Positions 34,662 to 46,290 of a stretch of DNA of 64,000 bases are shown in pieces (the stretch's first letter is position 1; each line of letters opens with the position of its first letter). The notes beneath the pieces were generated by a model. The model did no database searches, was not told where the DNA came from, and saw nothing but the letters and a program-made list of their open reading frames with translations. The position numbers were made by a program, and so were the translations under genes. Origin of the DNA: Sipunculus nudus (Eukaryota; Annelida; Sipuncula; Golfingiida; Sipunculidae); NCBI GenBank assembly GCA_026874595.1, contig CM049307.1, forward strand, positions 26,758,362-26,822,361, given 5' to 3'.

Positions 34662-35937
34662 CTATAAACAGATTTTCTATTTAAGAATAAAGAAAATCAG
34701 TTTCTTGGTACCTTTACTTGTATGTATGAATTTTAATAAAGTAATTCAGGATATAGGTTATTACTGCTCCGGATGTGGAAAATAACAAGTACCTTTTCAT
34801 ATCTGAACTCGAAAGCAATCATATGTTCACAGTGTTTAAGTTACATGTGCCAGGGACTCCTTCAGCATATACCACACTCGGAGAGACAAATATATTCATT
34901 TCACTGTCTCCCCTGCTTGTGTTCTATGCGAAGCATTTCATATCGTATGTGTTTTAAACTCTTCTTATCGCCAGTTCTGCTCCTACTTTCCTATTAAAAC
35001 CCATTTACTTTTAATCAGCAAAAGTCTCGAGCAATCCAATTCTTTATTTAATGTCAGCTTGTCAATCAAATGTTGAAACGCTGATATTTTCTGATGAAAG
35101 TGAATCTGGTCATGCCGAAACTGGCAAACCTTTTTTTACAGTACATAAGATAACGAGTCCGCATCATGCCTTAAGTGATAGAGAACTTTCCACAGTCCAG
35201 ATGGCTTAACGCAGGCAACACATTTTCTGATCGTGACATAAAAAAATAACCAAGAACAAGTAAAAAGTTAAACTAAGCGATAAACAATATCGGTATATAC
35301 TGGTTGTATACTTATGCAACATAAGATACAAAAAAAATATATATGAAATTGAAAGCACTATAGACATTTAAAGGCTTCTTCAGTCTGAAATTTTCTTTGA
35401 AAAATAATATAATTACAGAGGCCTGATAGGGATCTTATTCGTCAGGCGAGATTTTAAGGGACACATGAGTGGAACATTAGCAAACATGCTTCAAAGACGC
35501 AGATATGCCGGGGTGTTCTTCAAAGCCCACAAGGACTCACACTTTAATCAGCCCAGCCTTACAAGGCGAGCTTAAAGTTCTCAAGGTTCACCGGGGGGTC
35601 GACCAACAAAGACACTACAAAAACCTAGAATGCTTGTTTATCAAAGCATTACCGATTACACAGTTTGTTAATGCAATACCTCCGTAGTTAAAAACAGATG
35701 GTAAACTGGGAATCAGCCATTGAACTCTAAGATCATTTTTTGAGATTACTTAAAGATACCTCAATCACAAGGTGCGAGGTGAGTTTGTATGTTTCAAAGA
35801 AATCTTGTCTGATTTGGAAACTGCTTTACAATCATTAAACTACAACGGCGGGGAAAGTGAAGCAAAATGAACCTGTTGAACGTGGTTTCGGTATAAACAT
35901 CTTAATTTCTATATAACACATACAGTGTGTACGGAAT
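33018..35937. other. Unique AT-rich sequence, no gene seen
   Basis: Contains a (TA)n tract at 34622-34658 (listed) and a small duplication of TATACGGGTTT at about 34510-34531. No gene or transposon end recognised. Confidence 0.55.
34622..34658. repeat. (TA)n microsatellite
   Basis: About 18 perfect AT/TA units. Confidence 0.95.
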
Positions 35938-36690
35938 AATATAGCTTCTCCTGGATGCGATATGGACATAGGTGCAATGAATGAAACGTGTAAAACGTAG
36001 TTCCGGTTGACCATACTATGTGCTATCTAAATCTCTGTATGCTAGGAATGCTAAGCTTCCCCTGGACGAGTAACGGGTATAGATACAAGGAATAACATGG
36101 CTTCCCATGGACGAGTTACGGGTATAGATGTAAGGAATGACATGGCCTCCTCTGGACGAGCTATGGGTATAGATGTAAGGAATGGCATGGCCCACTCTAG
36201 ACGAGATACGAAAAAAAGATGTAAGGAATGACATGGCTTCCCCTGGACGATTTACGAAAAAAAGATGTAAGGAATGACATGGCTTCCCCTGGATGATTTA
36301 CGGATATAGATGTAAGGAATGACATGGCTTCCCCTGGACGAGTTACGGATATAGATGTAAGGAATGACATGGCTTACCCTGGAAGAGTTACGGATATAGA
36401 TGTAAGGAATGACATGGCTTCCCCTGGAAGAGTTACGGATATAAATGTAAGGAATGACATGGCTTCCCCTGCACGAGCTATGGGTATAGATATAAGGAAT
36501 GACATGGCTTCCCCTGGACGCGCTACGGATATAGATGTAAGATATGACATGGCTTCCCCTGGACGAGTTACGGATAAAGATGTTAGGAATGACATGGTTT
36601 CCCCTGGACAAGCTACGGATATAAAGTTTAGGAATGACATGGCTTAACCTGGACAAGCTACGGGTATAAAGGTGTAAAGAATGACATGCT
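35938..36690. repeat. Minisatellite, ~15 copies of a 45-bp unit
   Basis: The unit reads roughly AAGGAATGACATGGCTTCCC then CTGGACGAGTTACGGATATA then GATGT. Fourteen clear copies run from about 36050, with an isolated diverged copy at 35941-35985. The unit is 45 bp (15 codons), and several frames stay open across it: 151 codons on the minus strand (36707-36252) and 107 on the plus strand (36324-36647). These give simple repeated peptides such as RGSHVIPYIYIRNSS. Because frames on both strands are open, and copies at the array edges carry frame-breaking indels, I treat this as a non-coding minisatellite rather than a repeat protein. Confidence 0.88.
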
Positions 36691-38738
36691 TTAAGATACT
36701 TGTTCATAATTAAACTCTATAGAGTTAAGTCGACGCTTATACAGAATTAGGGTCACAGTGTGAACGATTTTTCACATTTTTCTGCCTTTTTTCTCAAGAC
36801 TTGCTCTCTCATTCTGTTCGATCTGTCTTCTTCTCTGTATCGATCCACCTCAACATCTGAGCTTGGACTATATTTAAACTAGAGTAATCTCACGGAAGCT
36901 GTCTAAGTGAATTCAAACAATGACATTGCGACCTCGACCTTTGGGACCCGATGCATAAAGGTGGGATGAAAATAGAATAAAGTTGTTAACTTCGACACCG
37001 AGACAATGAATTGTAGCAAAGGAATTGTATTTTTGTCAGAGTAGATTCAGATTGTGCCAGAGTAACCGCGATCTCCGAGACTTAGTCCGTACACTGGTTG
37101 TGACGATATCATCAGATATGTCACGTGATGAGTCACATTAGTCGAGGAGGCCAGGCGGTTTGCTGCGCATTTCTTTTGGTTACATCGCTTTAAGTTCAGT
37201 CTTAAGCCTATTCTTGATTGCTGAAATACATGATCTGATTAAACAATTTCTACAAAAGTCACATTTTAAACAAACTTGTTTAATAGAAAGATTTCAAAGA
37301 AGGCAACTCCCGAAAGCACCTGTAATTGTTAATTATAAATAACTCTGTAAAGTCGCAAAATTCAAAATAATGAAAGGGTATTTTTTTCTTCATTATTACA
37401 AAAATATGTTCGCCCCTGATTTTATAGATTGTTCCTAATGATATATATTTGAAAGGAAATGATAGCAACCCACGTGGTCGCCTAAAAACATAGCAAACAA
37501 ATTTTACAGATTCAGTTCAGTTCACACACACACACGCACGGAGTGTGTTCCCCTGATGTCCGAGCTCATAGTCAGCGGCCAGCCATGCTAGGCCAATTAA
37601 TGGTACGCAGTAGCTTAACTCTTCACACCCAGGAGGTAACGAGGAATGGTTGTATAGACGATATGAAATTGGACTAGCAGTCATATATCAAAAGTACACT
37701 CGCTGATATTATCCTATTATATCAGAACCCGCTTTAATTCAAATGACAATAAAAATAAGCATATTTATTTTGTAATTTGTCAGAACACTCACTGTTGAAC
37801 GTTCGGAGTTCCTTAATGGTAGGCTAATCTCTCATAGTAAACGTTCAGATCCTTAGATTCACATATATTACGTGGCGATTATGCCTGTCGTACAATCTCA
37901 CACGTTGCGTATACGTCTAATTGATGTTACTTACGGAGAGGGTGGTTCTAATCTTGGTTAAAGCAGGCTTGACGTAAACGTTATTACTAATTTTAATGAT
38001 TCGTGGTACCCTTTAATTGTATTAAATTAATACCAAATAGCAACAGGTCAAGAACACTTGGTTATATAAAACATCTTTCAAATTAGAGTCCACATTTAGA
38101 GTTCTGCTTGTACGTTTGCAGCGGGCAGGTTTAGTCCTGACTCTAACGGTGTCCTCCGTCATATCTGACAAATATAATTTTTCAAGGGAACCCCATCCCC
38201 CTTCCTAATCCAATTATTGATATTTTGCCATTCGTGGTCAGAGTTTTAAAATATATTTAAATGTGGAACAAAGTAAATTTGCCCTTATTATGAAACGTGG
38301 CTTATATGAAATTCTGTCAAATTTGTGAGAGCACTTTGAAACCTGAGCAATGTTAATAAATTTGGACAAACCTAATTGTCCGGTGCCTGCAGACCACTTT
38401 GGCACGTCGAAGCTACCAAGCTTTTGATCCCGATGGCAAATCAAGTTTAACTGGAGTAGCTGGGACAAAATGGTTCTATTTTACATGTCCTCAACGGTTA
38501 CCTGAATGTGACAGGGAATTTTCATGTGACAGCCCAACGTGATTACTGGTGATGATTTTTAAGTGATTAATTTACTTGCCAGAATTATTTTATTTTACGA
38601 AAATCTGTATCGGTAAATTTAAGTAGATATACGATCTGTCCCATTTCAACTTAAGCTTTAGGAATATAATCGTCATTACTTTTATTACTTTTCACAGAAT
38701 AGTAGGGTGTATCTCTTTATCACTGAATACAGCGTCCA
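36691..38738. other. Unique AT-rich sequence, no gene seen
   Basis: At 37122-37135 a CACGTG E-box is followed closely by TGAGTCA (AP-1-type). A short (CA)n occurs near 37525. Nothing else recognised. Confidence 0.55.
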
Positions 38739-39372
38739 GAATGTGATACACAGTTAAATCATGTTAATATGAACAACCTTAGGCAGAATATAGTACATAA
38801 AATAACCTCGTTTACATGAATAACCTTAGACAGAATGTAGAACAAAGTACAACCCCATTTATACGAACAATCTTAGACAGAATATGGTACACAATACAGC
38901 CAACTAAATACTAACAACCCTACACATGATATATTACACAGTATAATCGCGTATTTACGAACAACATACGACATAATATGGTAAACAGTACAACCCCGTT
39001 AATACGAACAACTTTAGAATATGGTACACAATACAACTTCCTTAATACAAACTTCCCTACACATTATATGGTACACAGTACATTCGCGTATATACAAATA
39101 AAATTAGACAGAACATGGTACCCCGTTTATACGAACAACCTTAAACCGTATGTTGTACACAATATAACCTCGTTAATACAAAATTCCTATGATATAATGT
39201 GGTACACTGTACAACCTCGCTTGTACAAACATCCTCAGAACGAAGTTGGTTCAGAGCAAAATTTAGTTTATATTTTAGAACATCCATAGACAAAATATGG
39301 CAAATCTGCAACCCCGTTAATATGAACATTGTAAAAAAAAGTGTTACAGAATACAATTTCGTTTATACGATG
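38739..39372. repeat. Minisatellite, ~12 copies of a ~50-bp unit
   Basis: The unit reads roughly ATATGGTACACAGTACAACC then CCGTTAATACGAACAACCTT then AGACAGA. About 12-13 copies are recognisable by GTACACARTACAA and TACGAACAA landmarks. They are considerably diverged, with indels; some are truncated (for example near 39015 and 39117). Divergence is greatest at the right end. Confidence 0.85.
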
Positions 39373-41117
39373 ATCCCGGGGGCAACTATTTCGTTTTTGA
39401 TTAACCAGGATCGGATATTTAAGAATTTGTTGTTGTACAGCAAAAAGATAACATATCTGAATTTTAAAGAATGTTATATAGCTAAAACTTCACAATTATA
39501 AATTTCAGGTGCAACTTTCTCGTATGAACAGAAGTTTCGGGAAATTATGTTTCTTTTTCTTAAGTGAACGTGTCAAAAGTCGGGAGTATCATATGTCTAA
39601 AACATGAGACTCTTTGTGCATGTCCATCAGATTCAATATAAATAAATCTCCACCTGTCAATAAATACATCTTACAAGGCTGTTCTTTGGGATTGTTTTAA
39701 AATCATACAGGCATCATTTTCCTATACGGTACAGGAGGCTTTTAAGACAAGGCACAGACTTATGATCAACAGCTGCTAAAATCAGGTAGTGGGGGCTACC
39801 CCCGGTGCTATGTTGGCCAGAGGCATTAGTTGACCCAAACAAACAACCCGCGAAGCAAAATATCGCTCTAACTTGCTTATTCGTTGCAAATACGGAGGAA
39901 GCCCACCAGATTGTTGGTGCCATCCTGGTAGGAACTCCGGCCGGGCTGACCAGGGGTGCAGACTTGTTAGGGGAGAAATCGGCGTATCAAGTGTTCCAAA
40001 GTTATGGGAGGGTAGGAAATCGGTACGACCCTTCCGGATCAGGTTTTATTGATACAAGTGTAGAAATGTGCTAGAAAATCAACGAGGCGACCTAGTCAAA
40101 TGCCAAGCAGATGCTGTATAATTCCCAGACTATTGCCAGCATAAGCACACATGTTTAGAGAAGTAATTATAATAACTGAAGCGAGTACTAATGTCATTAC
40201 ATCTTTTTTTATAGTTGTTTGTTTTATGTTTCCCCTTCATTTGTCTAAGGTCTTTTCGAGTAATGAACTCGTTTCACATATAAATGGCATTTTCCATGGG
40301 ACTGTAGGTGTAGTTAGATCAGATCTGTAGGTGTGTGTCTTGTTATCAGCAGAGAGTTGGGTAACATATGAGTAGTTGCACGACCTGTTATGACCCCTAA
40401 GTTCAGCAAGGTCACACGTCACCTGCGGGCATCGATCTCTGACATACCGGAGGTAATAGGGAGGAGAGTGCCGTGAGGGTAACAAGTCACCACCTTGGTG
40501 ATGCCGGGGTACAGGTGATCGAATCATCATTCCGGCTCATTCACTACCGGATAGAAACGTTAAAAACATTACACAAATAGGAAAGACGGTAAGCTCCTCA
40601 CGCAACGGTTAAATGAAAAGAAATCTGGGACATCAGTGTATAACCGCTAGCGCTAGTGTAGAAAGAGAGAAACGGGTATAAAGTAAATAAGCCTCTGCGG
40701 CGTTTACTTTGTATGTAGCACGCTCTAAGGAAGGTATAGAGGATGGTGAGTCTTGTGGTCTGTGGGAGACAATAAATGTCCAAATTATTAATATCCAATA
40801 CTTTGATAAATACCCTCATGTACCCATCGTGATAAGCACCTAGATATCTTGCTCTCTCATGTATGCCATTTTACTGGACAAATACTTATAGTATATGATT
40901 GGAAGACTTTCTGGGTATCTCATTTTTTATACGGTTCCATTAGAGTTCTAGTGGCCTTCGTGGGGTAAAGAGTGTCGAACTTCAACTAGGAAATGCAGAT
41001 TTGACCGGACATGCATGTTTTCCGCAAAGTTTTGTTGAACTAGTCACAAGTACACATTGTGTTTGGCATCGATGACCACGCTTGCTTACATTTGTGCCTG
41101 TGAATTTTAATTTGACC
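39373..41117. other. Unique sequence, no gene seen
   Basis: A GC-richer patch at about 39790-40060 holds an 89-codon open frame (39805-40074, plus) that I do not recognise. Another open frame of 97 codons lies at 40237-40530 on the minus strand, also unrecognised. Neither has convincing splice or start context. Confidence 0.45.
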
Positions 41118-41249
41118 TATTTTGTGAGAATTGGTTTAGTAGGGCGTGCCGCACCTGGCGTTCACGGCAATGAGTTAGCACGGCAAGCAGCATGCGGACT
41201 TAATTTAACACAGGTTCACATCACAGCAGTTTTAAAGCTGCTGCTGGCA
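41118..41249 (+). pseudogene. Possible relic of a retrotransposon RNase H domain
   Basis: One plus-strand frame ending at a stop near 41250 reads ...APGVHGNELARQAACGLNL.... This resembles the conserved GxxGNExAD segment of the RNase H domain carried by some LINE elements, including the following AL/NL stretch. The expected Trp-x-Pro-x-His part just upstream and the catalytic Asp after GNE-A are not intact. Only about 25-40 residues can be compared, and no reverse transcriptase sequence was found beside it. Chance resemblance is a real alternative. Confidence 0.3.
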
Positions 41250-41255
41250 TAGCAT

Positions 41256-41275
41256 GCTGTCTGGCACCAGACAGC
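41256..41275. other. Perfect 9-bp hairpin
   Basis: GCTGTCTGG and CCAGACAGC are separated by only CA, forming a near-cruciform 20-mer. Confidence 0.7.
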
Positions 41276-43092
41276 CTGGTTTGATCTGCTGTATGGATGG
41301 CTGGTACAGCCCATTGATAGTATCGTTGTTGGCGAGAAAATCGGGTAAAAAGGATCTACTGTCCCATTGTTACTGGAACATGAGGGTGTCGCTTTCTGCA
41401 CTTTAATCACCGATCCACAACACAGTGTGGTTATTTTTAAAATACGGAATGAACCATGCCTGCTCCGGGGCTTCTTGTCCACTAGACCCATGTCTATTGA
41501 AAATCATACCTTCTATGGAATACATGTATCCCTAATGGCCAGACATAATATTTCTTTGCTCCAGACGACTTCCTGTTCACTCAGAAGCTGCTCATTCTTA
41601 TTATTTCCCGCCATTTACAGAAGTACTTTGCCTGTCTGCCGTCTGTTCAGGAGGGCACTTTTTGTCAAGAGGAGAAAGCAGTGACATTAGACATGCAGCT
41701 TATTAACCTTCCTTATAAGAATAAAACATTAATGAATTAGTCTTCTATGCATGTCTGATAGAAAAATAATATTTAATCTGTCTGTCGGAAAGGTATCTTT
41801 TATTCAGCTGGAAAAAAAAGGAAAATGTATTTGTGTTTTTTATTTCTGTTTCATACATACACCAGGCCTGCCAAATCACTCCTTAAAATGTCACTCTTTT
41901 TTCTGTAAAATAACTGAAAATTACGCTTTTCGCAAGAGCAGTAATTTTTCTCTGTAAATCAGCAAATGGTTTCTAAGATCTAAAAAGATAAGTCAAGCAG
42001 GAACAAGAATGAGACGCTTCACAGTGTCTCTCTGTTCATGCAAATAACCACCATGTGTTACAACATGTTCAAATTTCCCTTGTATCAATTCATTCCCCGT
42101 AGGGAAAGTTATATTTAAGTACATCTAAAATTAAGAAAATATGTTGTATGAAAGACACATACTTGAATACTTGATTGATCTGACATTAAAGGATCAATAC
42201 AAAACATTCACCACATGTGTCCTGGTTGTCGCCTAATCGTGCCCCACAGACCGTCATCCCAGAGGGAGCCACCGCTAGGTCGTTAACTCATTGTTCCTCC
42301 AGGGCCCAGTCCGTGACGTCCTGTACTTAACAGTTCAGTGCTGTTTGGAGTCCCTTGAGCTTCATCTTTGTCACGTCCTTGTCAGTATGACCTGTACAGA
42401 CTAACAAACAGCATGTGTTCTTGCGGTAATAACATAAAATTCCTCATGAAATATTCAAGGCAATATTATTAAAGATTTCAATGTGCCATTTGTTTGGTGT
42501 GTTTTTTTAATAACTGGCATTATATAAATACATTCAAATAACTAGTCATGAAATGTCGGGGAAATCTTTCAGGCAACTTGAAACTAATTAGTAGAAAAGA
42601 CCGGACGGAGAAAAGGCACTGAATATCTGTCTGGTGGAATTCACCAGCTTAACATGGCTTAATCTTTGTATTTTTGTATCCTTAACCATTTTAATGAATC
42701 ATTCAGGTTGAAAATTCATCACAAGGCAAATTCTGTGAATGTTTGAGAATTTACGCAACTAAGTGCAAACATTTAATTTTGTTTATGGCCGGTATTTAAA
42801 AATGATATTAAAAATAAACTAATTAAGTTTACATTTTTGATTGGTAGAATTCTATATTTAACCCTTGTTTCACATAATTAAGTTTACTGCAAAATTAATT
42901 ATTGATCAGAACATGCTTCGAAAACCAATCTAATACAAGCAGAAAATGTCAGTAACACGTAGCATCTCTCAATTAACTGTATTTCTGGCAATCGAAAAGT
43001 GTGTTGTCAATCCATGATGACGCATACTGTCCTTGTGATCAGTGCAAGTATGGTACTCCATGTTTGTTTTGGAAAAGAATAGTTTATACCTC
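41276..43092. other. Unique AT-rich sequence, no gene seen
   Basis: A 105-codon plus frame (41367-41684) and an overlapping 91-codon minus frame (41491-41216) show no recognisable domain. The rest is unremarkable. Confidence 0.5.
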
Positions 43093-44235
43093 ACTTTCCT
43101 AGATAAACCGGGGTCCTCCCTGTATGTTCATGCAATGTCCCTTTCCTAGGTTTACCGGGGCCCCACCGTGTATGTGTGATGTCACTTTACTAGGTATAGC
43201 GGGGCCCGACCCTGTATATGCGATGTCCCTTTCCTAGGTATAGCGGGGCCCCATCCTGTATGTGTGATGTCACTTTACTAGGTATAGTGGGGCCCAACTC
43301 TGTAACTGTGATGACCCTTTCCTAGGTATATAGCGGGGCCCCTCCCTCTGTGTAATGTCACTTTCCTAGGTATAGCGGGGCCCCACCCTGTATGTGTTAT
43401 GTCCCACCCTATATATGTGATGTCCCTTCCCTAGGTATAGCGGGGCCCCACCCTGTATGTGTTATGTCCCTTTCCTAGGTACAGCGGGGCCCAACACTCT
43501 ATATGTGATGTCCCTTCCCTAGGTATAGCGGGGACCCACCCTGTATGTGTTTTGTCCCTTTCCTAGGTATAGCGGGGCCCCGACCTGCATTTGCGGTGTC
43601 ACTTTCATTAATATAGCGGTGCCTCACCCTCTCTTTGGAATGTCACTTTCCTAGGTATAACGGGGCCCCACCCTTTATGTGTGAACTCACTTTTCTATGT
43701 ATATCGGGGCTCCGCCTTGTATGTGTGATGTCCCTTTTATATGTATAGCGTTGACTCACTATGTATATGCGATGGCCCATTACTAGGTAAAGCGGAGCAC
43801 CACCATGTATGAGCAGGGAACCAAGCTGTATGTACGGCGTCACTTTTCTAGGTATAGTCGGGCCCTACCCTGTATGTACGGTATCACTTTTCTAGGTATA
43901 ATCGTGCCCCACCCTGTATGTGCGGTAGCACCTTTCTAGGTATAATCGGGCCCCACCCTGTTTGTACGGCGTCACTTTCCTAGGTATAGTCGTAACACTT
44001 TTCTAGGTATAATCGGGCCCCACGCTGTATGTGCGGTATCAATTTCCTAGGTATAGTCGGGCCCTACCCTGTATGTGCGGCATCACCTTTCTAGGTATAA
44101 TCGGGCCCCACCCTGTGCGTGCGGTGTCACTGTCCTAGGTAAAGTCGGGCCCAACCCTGTATGTGCAGTGTCATATTCCTAGGTATAGCAGGGAAACACC
44201 CTGTATGTGCGATGTCACTTTCCTACCATATAGCT
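43093..44235. repeat. Minisatellite block 1, ~25 copies of a ~44-bp unit
   Basis: The unit is roughly CCTAGGTATAGCGGGGCCCC then ACCCTGTATGTGTGATGTCC then CTTT, and most copies contain both CCTAGG and GGGCCC. Subtypes are ordered along the array. The first copies have AGCGGGGCC with GTGTGATGTC, later copies have TAATCGGGCC or TAGTCGGGCC with GTGCGGTATCAC, and the last have TAGCAGGGAAACACC with GTGCAGTGTCAT. This gradient is repeated in block 2. Some units are irregular, such as a short one near 43995. Confidence 0.92.
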
Positions 44236-44670
44236 GGGCAGTCATCAAATGGTCTTTGGTATGTGTGGCTTCACCTAGAGAGAGGGGAGTGCGCCATGTG
44301 TTTGTTGTTGCTATGTTACTTATTTATATTCAAGGGCACCGTGTTGATGGGGGGTTGAGTCATTTCATGCGGGTTTATTGCATTTTTCACGCAGCATTCA
44401 GATGTGTGGCTTGACAATACTTGTTGTGCATCATTTTCACCAGAGAACACTGTATTGTGTTACATATTCTAGTAGGGATAATAGCCAGATGATTGTGTTG
44501 ATAATTTATTGTGCATTAATATTGAGTATCATGTTTAGATAATAGCGTGAGATAGTTGGTTAAAGGTCACACGTGTCTCATTAGATTTCAGGACAATTTA
44601 GTTGTCAGAGAGCACACGTATCTCGTTTCATGTTAATTTCGGTACGATTTAATTTAGACGGAGCTGCCTC
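44236..44670. other. Unique segment between the two minisatellite blocks
   Basis: This ~435-bp segment is absent from the equivalent position after block 2, where the array passes straight into the 150-bp flank. It contains short open frames only and no terminal repeats that would mark it as a transposon. Confidence 0.6.
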
Positions 44671-44820
44671 TGTTTTGGCGATCACTAGTGTTTGTTGTAG
44701 ATTTCAAAGGAAGTGCACCTGTGTAAGTAAGGTTTTTTCACACTCTGTTCCTAGTGGCGTTTCCTTATTAATATTCGCGCAGTGATTGACGGTCGGCGTA
44801 AGTTGGCCTAGGTATAGCGG
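44671..44820. repeat. Duplicated 150-bp flank, copy 1
   Basis: The segment from TGTTTTGGCGATCACTAGTG to GCGTAAGTTGGCCTAGGTAT is repeated nearly identically at 45732-45881, an offset of 1061 bp. Confidence 0.9.
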
Positions 44821-45731
44821 GGCCCAACACTCTATATGTGATGTCCCTTCCCTAGGTATAGCGGGGACCCACCCTGTATGCGTTTTGTCCCTTTCCTAGG
44901 TATAGCGGGGCCCCGACCTGCATTTGCGGTGTCACTTTCATTAATATAGCTGTGCCTCACCCTCTCTTTGGAATGTCGCTTTCCTAGGTATAACGGGGCC
45001 CCACCCTCTATGTGAGAAGTCACTTTTCTATGTATGTCGGGTCTCCGCCTTGTATGTGTGATGACCCTTTTATATGTATAGGGTTGACTCACCATGTATA
45101 TGCGATGTCCCATTGCTAGGTAAAGCGGAGCACCACCCTGTATGTGCGGTGTCACTTTCCCTAGGTTAGCAGGGAACCACGCTGTATGTACGGCGTCACT
45201 TTTCTAGGTATAGTCGGGCCCTACCCTCAGTAGTACCCTGTATGTGCGGTATCACTTTTTTAGGTATAATCGGGCCCCACCCTGAATTTCGGTATTACTT
45301 TCCTAGGTATAGTCGGGCCCCACTCTATACGTGCGGTATCACTTTCGAGGTATAATCGGGCCCCACCCTGTATGTACGGCGTCACTTTCCTAGGTATAGT
45401 CGGGCCCTGCCCTGTAGGTACGGTATCACTTTTCTAGGTATAATCGTGCCCCACCCTGTATGTGCGGTAGCACTTTTCTAGGTATAATCGGGCCCCACCC
45501 TGTTTGTACGGCGTCACTTTCCTAGGTATAGTCGGGTCCTACCCTGTGCGTGCGGTGTCACTGTCCTAGGTAAAGTCGGGCCCCACCCTGTATGTGCAGT
45601 GTCATTTTCCTAGGTATAGCAGGGAAACACCCTGTATGTGCAGTGTCATTTTCCTTGGTATAGCAGGGAAACACCCTGTATGTGCAGTGTCATTTTCCTT
45701 GGTATAGCAGGGAAACACCCTGTATGTGCGA
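44821..45731. repeat. Minisatellite block 2, ~21 copies of a ~44-bp unit
   Basis: Same unit family and same order of subtypes as block 1. The stretch starting CCAACACTCT at 44824 closely matches that at 43491 (offset 1333), including distinctive variant units such as TTCATTAATATAGC and TTTTATATGTATAG. The last three units (GTCATTTTCC at 45601, 45645 and 45689) repeat at exactly 44 bp and are almost identical, which suggests recent local amplification. Open frames on the minus strand across it (for example 45155-44832) are by-products of the repeat. Confidence 0.92.
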
Positions 45732-45881
45732 TGTTTTGGCGATCACTAGTGTTTGTTGTAGATTTCAAAGGAAGTGCACCTGTGTAAGTTAGGTTTTCTC
45801 ACACTCTGTTCCTAGAGGCGTTTCCTTATTAATATTCGCGCAGTGATTGACGGTCGGCGTAAGTTGGCCTAGGTATAGCAG
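45732..45881. repeat. Duplicated 150-bp flank, copy 2
   Basis: Near-identical to 44671-44820. A further small duplication follows: GTCGGCGTAAGTTGG occurs at about 45853 and again at about 45884. Confidence 0.9.
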
Positions 45882-46218
45882 TGTCGGCGTAAGTTGGAAT
45901 ATTAATTGGCCGGGAGGACGATCTAGAGTTGTGACGTGAGCAAGCACTTAAAAGGAGGGCCCGTTTCAGCGTTCGGGAGGAGAAGTGCCTGTTCAGCAGT
46001 CCGTAGGCAGGTCTGCATATGTTACAGTGGAGACAGCTCAGATGTGGTGTCCACGAACGTAGATAGTCGATGTCTGAGGAAGCCACGAGTGATTTCTCCG
46101 TAAAGGACTTCAGAGTAAATAACCCTTTTTGCCGACGGACTGGTAATCTGGCGGGGTGATACTTGCTGTGTGTGCTTCCAGGAACAGACCGAGAACTCTC
46201 TCTCTCTCCCTCTCTCTT

Positions 46219-46290
<72 letters not shown>

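Noticed and set aside
36252..36707. 151-codon repetitive frame as a repeat-protein gene
   Set aside because: Frames on both strands stay open because the unit is 45 bp, edge copies break the frame, and no start, splice or conserved context is seen.
44832..45155. 107-codon minus-strand frame as a gene
   Set aside because: It lies wholly inside the 44-bp minisatellite and its peptide simply follows the repeat.
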